Assembly (NCBI GenBank): GCA_015183035.1
Contig: JACZZP010000014.1
Span: forward strand, 1,860,001 to 1,924,000
Length of the DNA stretch: 64,000 bases
Direction of reading: 5' to 3'
Source of the DNA: Meloidogyne chitwoodi
Lineage: Eukaryota; Nematoda; Chromadorea; Rhabditida; Meloidogynidae
This document shows, one piece after another, positions 32,079-43,332 of this stretch. Position 1 is the stretch's first letter, and every line of letters begins with the position of its first letter. The notes under the pieces were generated by a model. The model was given only the letters and a program-made list of their open reading frames with translations. It was not told the DNA's origin and did no database searches. The translations under genes were made by a program, and so were the position numbers.

Positions 32079-35000
32079 ATGTTTGATCAAGGATCAATTC
32101 CTTTAATTAATTTAACTGCTACATCTTTACCAAATTCTCTTCAAAATCCACATACAAATCAACGTTCAAATGTTCAGGAAGGAAGAGAACGCTTTGCTCG
32201 GGAAAATCATAGTGAAATTGAAAGACGTAGAAGAAATAAAATGACACATTATATTAACGAATTGGCTGATATGGTTTTATTTTTTTTACTAAAATTTAGT
32301 TGAGTGTATAGCGGTGATTCTGATACTTATTTTTAGGTTAGATTGTTACTGGCAATTTTTTGAAATTTTTTTTAACTTAATTAAGGTCAATTTTTTAAGG
32401 ATAAGTTCACTCAAGTAGAGGATTTTTTGGACCTTTTATTTTAAAAAGGTTAAGGCTATCCAACAATAAGTTATAGTAGAGAGTAGAATTTTGATAGAAA
32501 CTTTTAATTTGAAAAGATAGAATTTTAATATTCCGTTTACCTGTGATTTGAAGGATTTAAAGGGGCTGTGAATTTCCTGGGATGTTAATTCCGTTTTTAA
32601 GTAATTTCTAAAATTATCTAGAAAAAAGAGGATCATCACATATTCATATTTCTAGTTTTTTTACTTTTGTATTTTATAAAAAATCCAAAAAAATTTTTTA
32701 AAGGTTCCACAATGTGCTGCTTTAGGAAGAAAACCAGATAAACTAACAATTTTACGCATGGCTGTTTCACATATGAAATCAATTCGTGGAGATTTGATCA
32801 ATAATAATCAAAACCCTCCATCGTTTTTAACTGATCAAGAATTGAAGCATCTAATTATGGAAGCAGCGAATGGATTTTTGTTTGTTTTATCTTGCGAAGA
32901 TTCTAGGGTTATTTATGTTTCTGATGCTATTTATCCAGTACTTAATGTTACACAGGTTTATTTTTTTTTTGATATTCTTTGGGATTAGATGATAATATTT
33001 TGGTTGGCTAAAATAAATTAGGGGGTCCTCTATCTGACCTTTCGAGGTTTTTAATTCTCATCAACATAAAGCAGTTCAGCTGGAACCTTTTAGAATTGAT
33101 GAAGCAAATATTTTAGAGACTAACTTTCAAGTTTTTCATATTTTTGCATCCAGCCTTACGATATTTAAGTCATAATAGGCTTCCAATCTGTATATAAGGG
33201 TCTTATAAAGTTATTCAGATGCTAACAGCTAGTAATTTTTAATTAAGTGCAGAATTTAGTGTTAATTACTTGCTGAAAATGTAAGGGTTTTGGGGGTATT
33301 TTAATATATTTATTTTAAATTGGAATATGTGTATTTAAAATTTTTTTTTAAAGGAGGATTGGCTAAACAGAGCATTTCTTGATTTAATTCATCCCGATGA
33401 TATTGAAAAAGTTAAAGAACAAATATTATGTTTGACTGATGGAGATGGCTTTAATAAAATTGTTGATCTGAAAACTGGTGTGATTAAAAGAGATAATCAA
33501 TATTCAAGCAGTCGAATACATTTAAATTGTCGAAGAGGTTTTATTTGCAGAATGAGAATAGGTTTTTTTATTTAAATTATTTAAATTCTTTTTGGGGTAC
33601 TTTGGGTAGTTTTTCCGAATATTATATTATTAGTTTTCTCATTAAGTACATTAAAAACTTATAATCTATTAAGTCTTTTCGTGGTCGAGTGGTATGTGAC
33701 AGGAGTTTTATTAGATTGGTTGTGAGTTCGAATCCCACTAAAGCGAAAATTTTTTTTTCCTTCTTGGGAAGTCTTTTCTTGTTCCATTTTTTCTCTTAAA
33801 GCCTATTTTACCATTTGAGTCTTTTTATTATTTTTTTCATTTATTAATTATCTTCTCAATTTTAACATTTTATCAATTATTTAGGTAATATAAATGCTTT
33901 ACCAAGACTAAGAAATAAAGGACCAATTTTTGAACATTGTGGAGCTTATTATGTAGTAATGCATTGTACAGGTTATTTAAAGAGTGGAAAACAACAACAA
34001 CAAATGTCGTCATTTAGTGGATTCCAATTAAATACAAATGAATTATCAGGTTTTTAGTTCAGTTGAGTCTGAAATGTTCTTTTTAAGTTAATCAGTCCAA
34101 GACTCAAATGTAAATATTTGAGACCATAATTAAATTTCAGACTCAAATGGTCGTGTTGCATAAAATTTAAATTTATTTTAAGGTATCACTACCAGTCTAG
34201 TTTTAATTGCACGAATGCAACTCACAAGTTTAACTTCTTCAATTAACAACAACAATAATCAAATAATTATGCGCGTTGATTCTGAAGGTTATATAACATT
34301 TGCAGATGTAAAGGTTAAAGAATTTTTGAATAAAACTTCAATGGAAATAATTGAGAAAAAGTTTTGGACTTTGGTACATCCGATGGATGAACAGAACGTT
34401 AAAGATGCTTTAATGAATATTTTGAAGAATAATAATGTTGTCAAGGTTTGTTTTGATTTTTTTAATAAATTAAGGGTTCTCTCTATTAGTGTCCTTTCTA
34501 TTTTTTTAATTTTAGGATTTATTTTGTAAATTTCAATATGGCTCATCAATGGAGTATTTACCAGCATCTTTAGATGCTAATGCATTTATGAATCCTCATT
34601 CTCTTGAATTTGAATTTTTAATTATTACAATAAATATAATACAACAACAACAACAAAAATTTGTTTCAGAATTTCCTCCTTTTTATTTTAATAAAAATCA
34701 AACAGAATTAATACACCAACAAACAAGCAGTCATTGTTGGTCAAATAATATTCAAAATGATATGTTATTACATCAGACTCACAATGGTATTTTTAATTTA
34801 TTTTAATACACAAGTTGTTGGGATTTTTTAAAATAAGTTTATCATTGTCTAGGCTTTTTTTTTTTGTGGAGATGGGCGTCTATTAGAATTAATTTCTTTA
34901 AAATATATTTCCCAAGTTTTAGACTTTAATATACCAATATAATTTAGATGTTTTAGATGGTTGTTTTATTCCACAAGGATATTCTGCAATGATTCCAACA

Positions 35001-35114
35001 ACTGAACAACAACAATGGGCATCAACTAGTAATATTATAAATAATCAACATATTTTACCTGATTTTACAACTAGTAATGTTGTTGCGCCCCAAATAAATT
35101 GGCTAGAACATTAA
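32079..35114 (+). CDS. aha-1: bHLH-PAS factor ARNT/HIF-1beta (AHA-1)
   Basis: Obligate partner of AHR, HIF-1, SIM-type PAS factors; binds E-box half sites as a heterodimer in the nucleus. Seven exons, 32079-32273, 32704-32955, 33354-33561, 33885-34049, 34183-34445, 34516-34786, 34948-35114; 506 residues. Basic helix [20 protein letters not shown] and second helix [20 protein letters not shown] are almost identical to ARNT. PAS-A begins [20 protein letters not shown] and contains [18 protein letters not shown] contains [12 protein letters not shown] and [14 protein letters not shown]. The C-terminus is Gln/Asn-rich. Intron 3 holds a tRNA-like element. Confidence 0.95.
33674..33747 (+). other. 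tRNA-like element in aha-1 intron 3
   Basis: TCGTGGTCGAGTGGTATGTG (A-box and D-arm-like) and GTGAGTTCGAATCCCAC (B-box; T-stem four of five pairs) about 45 bp apart, then T-rich DNA. The acceptor stem is not convincing. Same strand as aha-1. Confidence 0.55.
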
Positions 35115-35823
35115 AAAAATTGTAAAAAGTAGAAAAAATCTTTAAATGTAACATTTTTTTAATATTTTGTAGATATATTTTTCAAGTTTCTTATAAGCTA
35201 AATTTTTGAATGTAAAATTATTTTTGAATAATTGTTATACAATTTCTAATTTTTCAAAAAATTTAAAAACCAGGCCGACAAAATGTGAATTTTTAACTGA
35301 ATTGAACAATTGTCTGTTTCTATTAAGTTGATGTTTTGAATGTTTTATTAGTAATTATTACGAAACATCTAAATTTGGTTAATTGTTAAAATTCTCTCTT
35401 TTAGATATTTTGAAAATTTCCATTTTGATATAATTATTTTCTCTTGTTCTCTGCTTGCACACTTTATTTAATTTTCTTGCAATCGATATGTTCTCTAACG
35501 TTGAAAAAAAAAAATTTCTTCGTTCCAGACATTTCGCCTTCTGAAATTGCACGACATTTTGTCCCAACGGCAAACATCATGGGCTAGTACGAACGAAATG
35601 TAGTTTTTTGCCGTAAAGACGAAATGTCGTGCAATTTCAGTCGGCGAAATGTAGAGAAACCATTTCTTTACTTTCTTTCTTTTTTTAACATTTATCAAAT
35701 GTTTATTGTCTCTAATTTTGAGAAGCGTTAGAATGTATAGAAGCCATTTTTTATAAATTCAATTTCTATTTTATACTTTAATCTCTAATCGATTTTCAGG
35801 TGATTAAATAATTTCTAACAAAA
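35115..35823. other. Spacer between aha-1 and EPT1, holds an inverted repeat
   Basis: The first 400 bp should be the aha-1 3' UTR. The MITE-like inverted repeat at 35527-35653 lies inside. Nothing else recognised. Confidence 0.45.
35527..35653. mobile_element. MITE-like inverted repeat, ~37-bp arms
   Basis: The left arm contains GACATTTCGCCTTCTGAAAT and TGCACGACATTTTGTC; the right arm, inverted, contains GACGAAATGTCGTGCA and ATTTCAGTCGGCGAAATGT. The loop is about 50 bp and carries a further CGAAATGT copy. A short non-coding element, two or three mismatches between arms. Confidence 0.7.
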
Positions 35824-37799
35824 ATGTTCAATATTTTTCAAACAAAATATTTAAATGACCAACATCTCTCAGGATTTGATAAATACAAATATGCTTGTAT
35901 CGATAATTCTCCAATTTCTGTTTACATTTCACATCCATTTTGGAATTGGATTGTTGAGGTTATTTAAAAAGTACTTTTCTTTGTTTATTAATTTAATTTT
36001 TTTAAGTTTTATCCTCGTTGGTTACCCCCAAATGTTTTAACATTAAGTGGATTTATTGTTTTGATTGCTTCTTTTGTTTTGGTATCTTTATTTGATTATG
36101 ATATGTCTACTAATTCTTTTGGTTCTAACAAAACAATTCCAAATTGGATTTGGTTAGTTTGTGCTGTTGCTACCTTTTTGGCTCATTTACTTGATGGAAC
36201 AGATGGAAAGCAGGCAAGAAGGACTGGGTCAAGCGGGCCAACTGGTGAATTATGTAAGTATCTTTGTTTAATTTTTGTATTGAACCTTAATAACTTTAAA
36301 GATCAAATTTTGTACAATAATTTATTTTTTTATATTTCAGTTGATCATGGATTTGGTATCTTTTATCTTTTCTATTTAAAATTAATTTTAAAATTTGGAA
36401 GATTCTTGGTCAACTGTTCCTCTCACAATCACAATTTTTTCAATATTTGGACGAGGAGATTACAGGTTTTTTCTAAAGAATATTTTGACTATTTTTTTGT
36501 TTTAGTATTTCTCCTTACACCATGCTGTCCGTTTTGATTTCAGTTCAACTTGTCTTTATTTGCAGTCATTGGGAAAAGTACAACACTGGAGTTTTGTTTC
36601 TTTCTTGGGGATATGATGCTAGTCAATATGTTTGTTTTTTTTTATTAAAATCAGAGAAAAAAACTCAGATTAATTTTTCATATTTTTAGGGACTCTGTTT
36701 CTTCTATTTTTTCGCGTTCTTTGCCAATCCGAAAACATTCCATTTTAATTTATTTAATGGCCTCAGCTTTGCCTATTGTATCTGCGCGACTTTTTTTAGT
36801 TAGTTTTTTTGGTTTTTTAATTGAAAAAATTTTCTTTGATTTTTTAAATTATTCAATCTTAAGTTACTTGTATAACTTCATTGACGAGTTGTTTGTATAA
36901 CATCTATCATGCTTATGTTATCTCAAAAACTGGAAAACAGGTTTTTGTAGCTTAAATGAATTTTTACTAATGAATAAGAACATTAAAATCTTAGTTATTG
37001 TAATGATTTCTTTTGGTTGAGTGGTGAATGATTTGGATTTAATGGATGTGGATGTAGGGTTCGAATCCCACATTTGGGAAATAATTTTTATTTTAACTTG
37101 ACAGTGTTTTTTTTAATGAAAACTAATTTTATAAGATCCAAAATATTTTTTGCTTTAACCTTAAATTGCTTTATACATAAAAAACTTTTTTAACCTTTAA
37201 TTTTTAGGAAACAATTGGTTCAGGATTAAAACCATTGCTTTCTCCCTTTCTTCTATTCTCTTGTACATTAATTTGGGGTGTTTATTCACCAAATAAAGTT
37301 TTGGAACTCGATCCACGTGCATTTTTCTGGGCAATGGGTGTTGTTTTCTCCAATATTGCGGTTTATTTTATTTATTTATTTTTTAAATATTTATTCAAAT
37401 TATTTAAAGGCCCATTTAATAATTGCTCAAATGTCTTCAACTAAAGTTGTTGCAATTACTTATCTTTTGCTTGTATATATGTTTATAGCTTTGATGTCTT
37501 TGATTGGAGTATTTGCTTCTTTTGAACTTTTGGTACTTCGTGCTTCAGCAGTTTTGTTTACTTTTGTTCATATTGTCTATGGAATTTGTGTGGTATATTT
37601 TATTATTTTTTTGAATTTATTTAAGTAAGAGAAAATTTATATACATTTCAAGGGTTCTTTATTTAAAAAAAGACTCAAGATTTAGTCTGTATAATTATCC
37701 AAATTAAAAATAGTCTAATTTTTTCAGGTAAATCAACTCTGTGATCACTTCAATATTCAACCTCTTTCGCTTAGCTACTTACAAAAACAAAACAAATAG
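35824..37799 (+). CDS. Ethanolaminephosphotransferase (EPT1/SELENOI-like)
   Basis: Transfers phosphoethanolamine from CDP-ethanolamine to diacylglycerol in the Kennedy pathway (ER/Golgi). Ten exons: 35824-35958, 36007-36253, 36341-36355, 36402-36465, 36506-36629, 36690-36798, 36864-36940, 37208-37360, 37410-37592, 37728-37799; 392 residues. HLSGFDKYKYACIDNSPIS and HPFWNWIVEFYPRWLPPNVL match human SELENOI. The CDP-alcohol phosphotransferase signature DG-x2-AR-x8-G-x3-D-x3-D is complete (DGKQARRTGSSGPTGELFD then HGFD) but is split over three exons, with a 15-nt microexon coding the FDHGF part. Later SHWEKYNTGVLFLSWGYD and IIAQMSST also match. The C-terminus (DHFNIQPLSL...) lacks the selenocysteine of the vertebrate protein. 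Confidence 0.95.
37009..37081 (+). other. tRNA-like element in EPT1 intron 7
   Basis: TTTTGGTTGAGTGGTGAATG (A-box-like) and AGGGTTCGAATCCCAC (B-box), then TTTGGGAAATAATTTTTATT. The tail GGGAAATAATTTTTA resembles those of the elements at 25056 and 63400. Same strand as the host gene. Confidence 0.55.
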
Positions 37800-37950
37800 A
37801 AGCCAAGATTTTTTTTAAAGATATATTTTTTGCCATATTTTTGATATAAATAATTATTGTACTTCAGGTGATATATATACACACTTAGAATTTTATTATA
37901 TTCGTATAAAATCGCAGTGATTACTGTAATTTTTTGGGTAATTTTAAAAA

Positions 37951-38402
37951 ATCGATTTTGGACTTTGTACATAATTTTTACACTTTAATAAAGGATTTAT
38001 CGATTTTTTCTTGTAATCTCTACCTACACTATTTCTCGAAATTTACAATTGTGTTTTGCTACCTATGCAAAAGTTGTTTTTAGAAGTTTATAGGGTAAAA
38101 AAAACGAGAGGGTGGGCGGGTGGGCCGGCGTCGTGCAATACATGGAAATATAAAACATTGTATAAAATATTAGAAGTTTGGCTGGATAGTCATATATTTA
38201 TGCATTCCCCAGTATTGCACGACGCCGGCCCACCCGCCCACCCTCTCGTTTTTTTTACCCTATAAACTTCTAAAAACAACTTTTGCATAGGTAGCAAAAC
38301 ACAATTGTAAATTTCGAGAAATAGTGTAGATAGAGATTACAAGAAAAAATCGATAAATCCTTTATTAAAGTGTAAAAATTATGTACAAAGTCCAAAATCG
38401 AT
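37951..38402. mobile_element. Foldback element, 191-bp arms, GC-rich inner ends
   Basis: Arms 37951-38141 and 38212-38402 are near-identical inverted copies (I noted about one or two differences), separated by a 70-bp AT-rich loop. The inner 35 bp of each arm are strikingly GC-rich for this genome (GAGAGGGTGGGCGGGTGGGC, then CGGCGTCGTGCAATAC). The outer ends read ATCGATTTTGGACTTTGTAC. No coding capacity. It lies between converging EPT1 and MRPL43. Confidence 0.9.
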
Positions 38403-38554
38403 ATATCAATTTTTTAAAAATTGTAACTTTTCCAAATTTTTCTAAGTCGAGATCATCCGAGAAAATCAATATATTGATTTTTTTAATTTATAAGTTTTTC
38501 AAAAAAATTTCTAAGTCCAGAATCGATTTTAATGAAGTTGAAATTATAAACTAA

Positions 38555-38643
38555 TACAGTAAGAAAAGACTATCTAGCTTTGCGTTGAAACGGATTTTTA
38601 AAAGCCATTTCAGCGCCTTTAGAAAATGCCTTTTCTTACTGTA
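38555..38643. mobile_element. Small 89-bp inverted-repeat element
   Basis: Ends TACAGTAAGAAAAG and CTTTTCTTACTGTA are a perfect 14-bp inverted repeat; inside, GCGTTGAAACGGATTTTTAA pairs loosely with TTAAAAGCCATTTCAGCGC. TA flanks both ends, suggesting a Tc1/mariner-type MITE. Located 145 bp past the MRPL43 stop. Confidence 0.65.
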
Positions 38644-38787
38644 TAAGTTGATGATTTAGTGAAAAATAGATACCTATATTGATTTTTAAATACATTTTAA
38701 ACATATCTAATGATCTTTTATTATTAAAATAAGTAATAAAACAAACAATTAATAAAAATAAAACCGTAATTTTAAATTTCTAAACAA

Positions 38788-40169
38788 TTATTCTGCCAAT
38801 GTTCGCAACTTTTCTGAAGCTCCCTCAGATTTTTCAATATGCGTCGAGAACTCTGGTTTAGGTAGAGAACCACAGCTGTAGAGATTTTGAGCAGAATCTT
38901 GCCATGTTGTTGGCGTCCACATTCCTTGTATTGATTTTGTTGGAGAAAATTGAGGATTTTCAACTGAAAAATAGTAATAAAAAATTTAAAGAATCAAGTT
39001 AAATTATTTAAAAATATATAAAAAGGTATGGGACGTTTAAATAGTTCATTTACATAAAAAGGAATCGACAGGACTCGAACCCGCCACCATTTAGGAGTGA
39101 AACCAAGCACTTACTAACTACACCAAGGAAACATATGAAAGAACAAATCTTTTTTTAGCTTAAATCCCATTTTAATAATTCATTTAAATTTGTTTTAGCC
39201 CACAATTAATCAAATATACATCATATAAAAGTTTTTTAATTTAAAAATAGAAAATTTAGCAACGAAAAAACAAAATTAAAAAGCCAAAAAAGGTATCGCT
39301 CTCTCCCTAATATTAATAAAACCTTGCACATGTTAATCTTCTTACATTTATAAATTGGCAATCCACTTCTTGTCCTCAAATAATTCATAAAAAGAGAAGT
39401 ATGCTCCATACTAAAATTAAAGAATGTAAAAGTTCTTTTAAAAATTAAAAATAAAACCTAAAATCATTCGCATCTAATTGAACTTCTCTTCCATTTGAAT
39501 ATTCTGCTCTAATAGTTGGAGTAGTATGACGCACTGGAAGTACATAAATTGAGCAATATGGATTATCAGAAGCGAATTTTGTGAGTTGATGTTCTACATA
39601 ATTTCTTAGACCAGCACTAGGATCACTTTTAAAATAAAAAATTAATTTTTAATAAATTTTTTTATTTTTTGAACAAATTAAAGATAAACATAATCTATTT
39701 TCAGTTCTAAATTGAAAATAAAAATTTTGAAAGGCGTCAAATATTATTTTATAAGTTAAAAATATTTTTTTAAATTAGTTAGAATTTTTTATTCAACGAA
39801 AAAAATTAATTTAAAACGAAAAAGAAACCGTAGGATTCGAACCTACAACCTCCATAAGCGGAATCTAAGCGCTTCCCAACTACACCACAAACACAATTAT
39901 AAACATTTCTTTTTTAACTTAAATATCACTGTAAAAATTAATTTAATCATACACATTCTACCGGTCCTCCAATTTAAAAATATTTTTAAGCAAAAAAACC
40001 TTGTTTTACACAAACGAATTGTAATTCTCTGAAGTTGTGGAGTGTGAGTAGCAATTCCATCATATAAAACAGCCTTTGGATTTGTAGCAGAAAGACGAAA
40101 TCCAAAATTTAAAGCCTTTGCTGCAGTATAAATATTTTTAATACGATCAACACGTGGGATAACAGGCAT
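38788..40169 (-). CDS. Mitochondrial ribosomal protein mL43 (MRPL43)
   Basis: Large-subunit protein of the mitochondrial ribosome with a thioredoxin-like fold. Four exons, 40169-40000, 39625-39458, 39410-39346, 38963-38788; 192 residues. Core PQLQRITIRLCK, SAGLRNYVEHQLTKFASDNP, CSIYVLPVRHTTPTIRAEYS and NGREVQLDANDFS follow human MRPL43 ([46 protein letters not shown], NG). NPQFSPTKSIQGMWTPTTW matches NPSIQGQWHPFTNKPT. A 35-residue N-terminal extension could include the import signal. Two of its three introns hold a sense tRNA-like element. Confidence 0.92.
39060..39135 (-). other. tRNA-like element in MRPL43 intron 3
   Basis: Minus strand: CTTGGTGTAGTTAGTAAGTG (A-box-like) and GGCGGGTTCGAGTCCTGTC (B-box; T-stem pairs with G-T wobbles). 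The acceptor ends (TTTCCTT and CGATTCC) do not pair. Sense to host. Confidence 0.55.
39823..39894 (-). other. tRNA-like element in MRPL43 intron 1
   Basis: Minus strand: TTGTGGTGTAGTTGGGAAGC (A-box and D-arm) and TTGTAGGTTCGAATCCTACGG, whose T-stem (GTAGG/CCTAC) is perfect with a normal 7-nt loop. The anticodon and acceptor stems are weak. The best tRNA candidate of the set. Sense to host. Confidence 0.6.
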
Positions 40170-40483
40170 TTTTACTTGAGAATAAAATTTAAAAAAAAAT
40201 AAATTTTAAATTGAAAAATATAATAATGTCCAGTAGACATATACAAACACAAAAATTAATTTTAAAAACACAAAAAAATATTTTTTAATTAATATTTATA
40301 GAAAAATAAATTGAATCTTTCAGTATAAATAAACTTAAAAAAAAACCTTAAATTAACTGCGCTAAGAGAAAATAAATATATTTAAATTAATATTTAAAGA
40401 TTCAATTTTTTAAAAATACAAAATTTATATATACTTTTTTCTTCTTATATTAATCCACAAAATTGCCAGCATTTTTCACGTGA

Positions 40484-41360
40484 TTACTTGGTCCAGGAAA
40501 CCTAAAAAATATTTTTATAAAATTAATAAATTTATTTAATTTAAATTTTGGGGCTTTTAAGCATGGTTAAAACCCACAAGCGAAAATAAAAGAAGAAAAA
40601 TCCCCCTCTAAGCCTTCCTTAAAAATATAAATAAAAATAAACTTTTGGAATATCATTAAATTCAGTTAATTCTTCCATTTGTTTATTAAAAATTTCAACT
40701 TTTTCACGATGTCCCATAGCTGCTCTTTTAGATAATCTTTCAAAAGCTGTTTCTTCTTGTCTTTTTTAAAAAAATTTTTAATTAAAAAATCTAATTTAAA
40801 AAAAACCTTTTTAAAAATGCCATTTCTGCCTTAGTTTTTTGTTGACCATTTTCTTCTTTTTTTATTGTCAAATCAATTGCACGAGGATCTATACGTCTTT
40901 TTTGTTTAAATAAATTTCCTCTTTTTAATTTTAGTCCACTACGTACAGCATTTTGAGCGATTAACTTAAAAAAAATTTTTTAATTAAAAAGAAATTTATT
41001 TTTTTAATTAAAAAAATAAATTTAAGCCCAAAAAGGAACTAAAATTAAAGGTTTTCCTTTCTTTTATTTAACAAAAATTCTCAAAACTTTTTTTATTATC
41101 CAGCGTAAAAAGAAATATCTAAAATTAAACTCCTTCAAAAGGGGATGCTCTCCTCTTAAATTTTCTTCAAATAAATTTAAACAAAAATCTATAGAAAACC
41201 ACAATGCCCAGATCACAAAAAGTCTTTAATTTTTCCAAAAAAAAATAAATAAATAAATAAAAACCTTGCTAGATTCCTCCTTATATTCCTCAACATTTTC
41301 TTCCTCTTCTTTTGATGATTTACTTGTTTCCTTTTTGCTTTGATTATCTTTTGTAGCCAT
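40484..41360 (-). CDS. FAM32A homologue
   Basis: FAM32A is a small nuclear protein found at the catalytic spliceosome. Four exons, 41360-41265, 40964-40807, 40760-40643 and 40501-40484; 129 residues (human 112). The N-terminus is acidic/basic low complexity (KKETSKSSKEEEENVEEYKE). The conserved part MAFLKRQEETAFERLSKRAA and REKVEIFNKQMEELTEFNDIP aligns with human KQRVEDFNRHLDTLTEHYDIP. The final 18-nt exon codes VSWTK-stop, identical to the human C-terminus, which fixes the last splice. It lies 125 bp below the RIB-1 stop and about 314 bp above MRPL43, all on the minus strand. Confidence 0.93.
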
Positions 41361-41484
41361 TAAAAAATAATTTCCTTTTAAAAAAAATTTAAAATTAGAC
41401 AAAAAAGAAGTAAAAATATTAAATTGAAACAAAAACAAATTAAAAAAGAAGCAATAAATATTCATCTTTTATCAACAAAAAAAT

Positions 41485-43332
41485 CTATAAATTACATAAC
41501 CAATTCTTTTGTGAAGGCAAACCAATATGACGTCTAATACGTTCAAATATTTGCTAAAAACATTAAAAAATAAATAAAAATTTTAAAAAATAAATTAAAA
41601 TTTAAAAAAAACCTCTACGGAAGTCAAAACAATTTTTTCAATACTAGCAAAATATTTTTGATAAATTAAATTTGAGGAATAACGCATTTTGACTATTCTA
41701 CTTTTGGGAATAGTTGACAAATAATCTAAAATCTGAAGAAACCAAAATAAATTTAAAAAACAAAAAAACAAACAAATAAAATATTTTTTTCATTCCCTGA
41801 GATGGAACATTGACTCCAATCGATAAAATCTTCAAAAGGCAAAACCCAGTCATCAGAAAATATGACAGGAATGCAAGAATATTTGAGAGATTCAAGAAAA
41901 CTAAAAATATTAAAAATTGAAAAAATCTAAAGAATTAAAATTAAACCGAAATGAGCCCAAACGACGACCTCTTGGGATTAAACAAAATGTAGAATTTAAC
42001 ATTAATTCAGTGTAATTCCATCTGAAAATTGAGTAAATTAAGAATTAATTAATTTAAAAATTCAAACAAAAATAAAATATTTAGACTCTCAAAACCTTTA
42101 AAAGTCAGTCAAATAAACGATACATGTTTTACCAATTCCCCCAAAATTTAACAAAAAGAAAACCTGTCATATTCAGCATTGTCTTCTTCACATCTCTCAT
42201 CTTCAAACTTTTTCCAATCAGAATTATGTCGGCAAGTAGTTGCAATTATTACAGACTTGTTATTGTGAAGATGATGCAAAATATCTCTAGTTTCCGATCC
42301 TATTCCATAAACATATCTTTTTCCTTTAAAACTGGCCAAATATTTATCGTCGTGTTCAGAAAAGTTGGTTAAATCGAGTTGTTCGTTTATTAGAGCATGT
42401 TCTTTGTGAAAGAGAGGTATAGAAATGTCAAAATCAAAGCGAAAATGCTAAAAAAAAGTAAAAAAATAAAATAAAAACAAACTTGGCGACTTGCACTAGT
42501 CCACGCAATCATAGAATTGCCAGGATTAAATCCTAAATCATTATCGGAATAGTTGGGATATGTTCCAAAGTAAAAATTAAATATTAAATGATTCAAACCA
42601 TTGTTCCAAACATTTTTTGGTAAAGATAAAATTGAAGAATTCAAGTCTTTCAAATAATTTTCACTGAAAATTAAACAAAAAATACAATAGATTTATAAAA
42701 AAATTTAAAATAGGTATTACAACTGTCAAAAAAATGTTTCAAACCCTTAAAATCACTAAAGAATCAATTGTCTCTTTACCGAAGCCGAACCCAACTCAAA
42801 CTTTTAATTTTTGCTGTTCTAGTCAGCGCCCTAATCCACTATACCACCAACTCGTTACCCATGTAACTAATTAATTTTGTTTTAAATGTAAAAAGTAAAT
42901 ATCCCCCAAATAATAAAAACCTTATCCTGTCTCTATCAATCGTATCAACACTCAAAATAAACAAACAAGCTTCATCTGGATTTTGAGTAAAATAAATGCT
43001 GTCACGTAAAACCTTCAAAATATCGGCATATATTTTGGACTGCGGCAAGTTTGGCAAGTCTGGATAAACATAAATACGAAAGTTGCCATCATAACATTTT
43101 GTAAAGTTGAAACAATTAGCAAAAGAACAAGGTCTTGATTTGTTAAATTTATTTATTTCATATCTTTAAACAAAAAACTTTAAATTTAGTTTAAGAATTA
43201 ACCTTCTTGTAAAAGTAGTTCTTTCAAAAATACTTTTTGACGTTTTTGATGGAGAATTAAAGAATAACAAAGCAATCAAAATGAAAATATTCAATATTAA
43301 ACAAATATAGAACAAAATTTTAATGAAAATCT
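41485..43332 (-). CDS. rib-1: Exostosin EXT1 homologue, GT47 domain only (RIB-1)
   Basis: Heparan sulfate copolymerase subunit in the Golgi. Minus-strand exons: an N-terminal one ending 43203, then 43163-42921, 42663-42483, 42447-42164, 42021-41947, one starting 41900, 41732-41613 and 41553-41485. A TM anchor ([11 protein letters not shown]) precedes [91 protein letters not shown] and [20 protein letters not shown], all as in human EXT1. It stops after [17 protein letters not shown], so the GT64 domain is absent, as in C. elegans RIB-1. Two points unresolved: the initiator ATG (the first exon has an open frame without ATG, so another 5' exon is likely) and the donor after IDWSVN, where AAT/GTTCCA is the best canonical choice. 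Confidence 0.88.
42775..42856 (-). other. Degenerate tRNA-like element in rib-1 intron
   Basis: Minus strand: GTTGGTGGTATAGTGGATTA then GGGCGC (A-box and D-arm-like) and TTGGGTTCGGCTTCGG (degenerate B-box). The variable part is long. The most diverged copy. Sense to host. Confidence 0.4.

Noticed and set aside
37728..37799. Selenocysteine UGA in EPT1
   Set aside because: The last exon ends in TAG after QKQNK; no in-frame TGA exists before it.
39823..39894. Functional nuclear tRNA gene
   Set aside because: T-arm is perfect but acceptor and anticodon stems do not pair; listed as tRNA-like.
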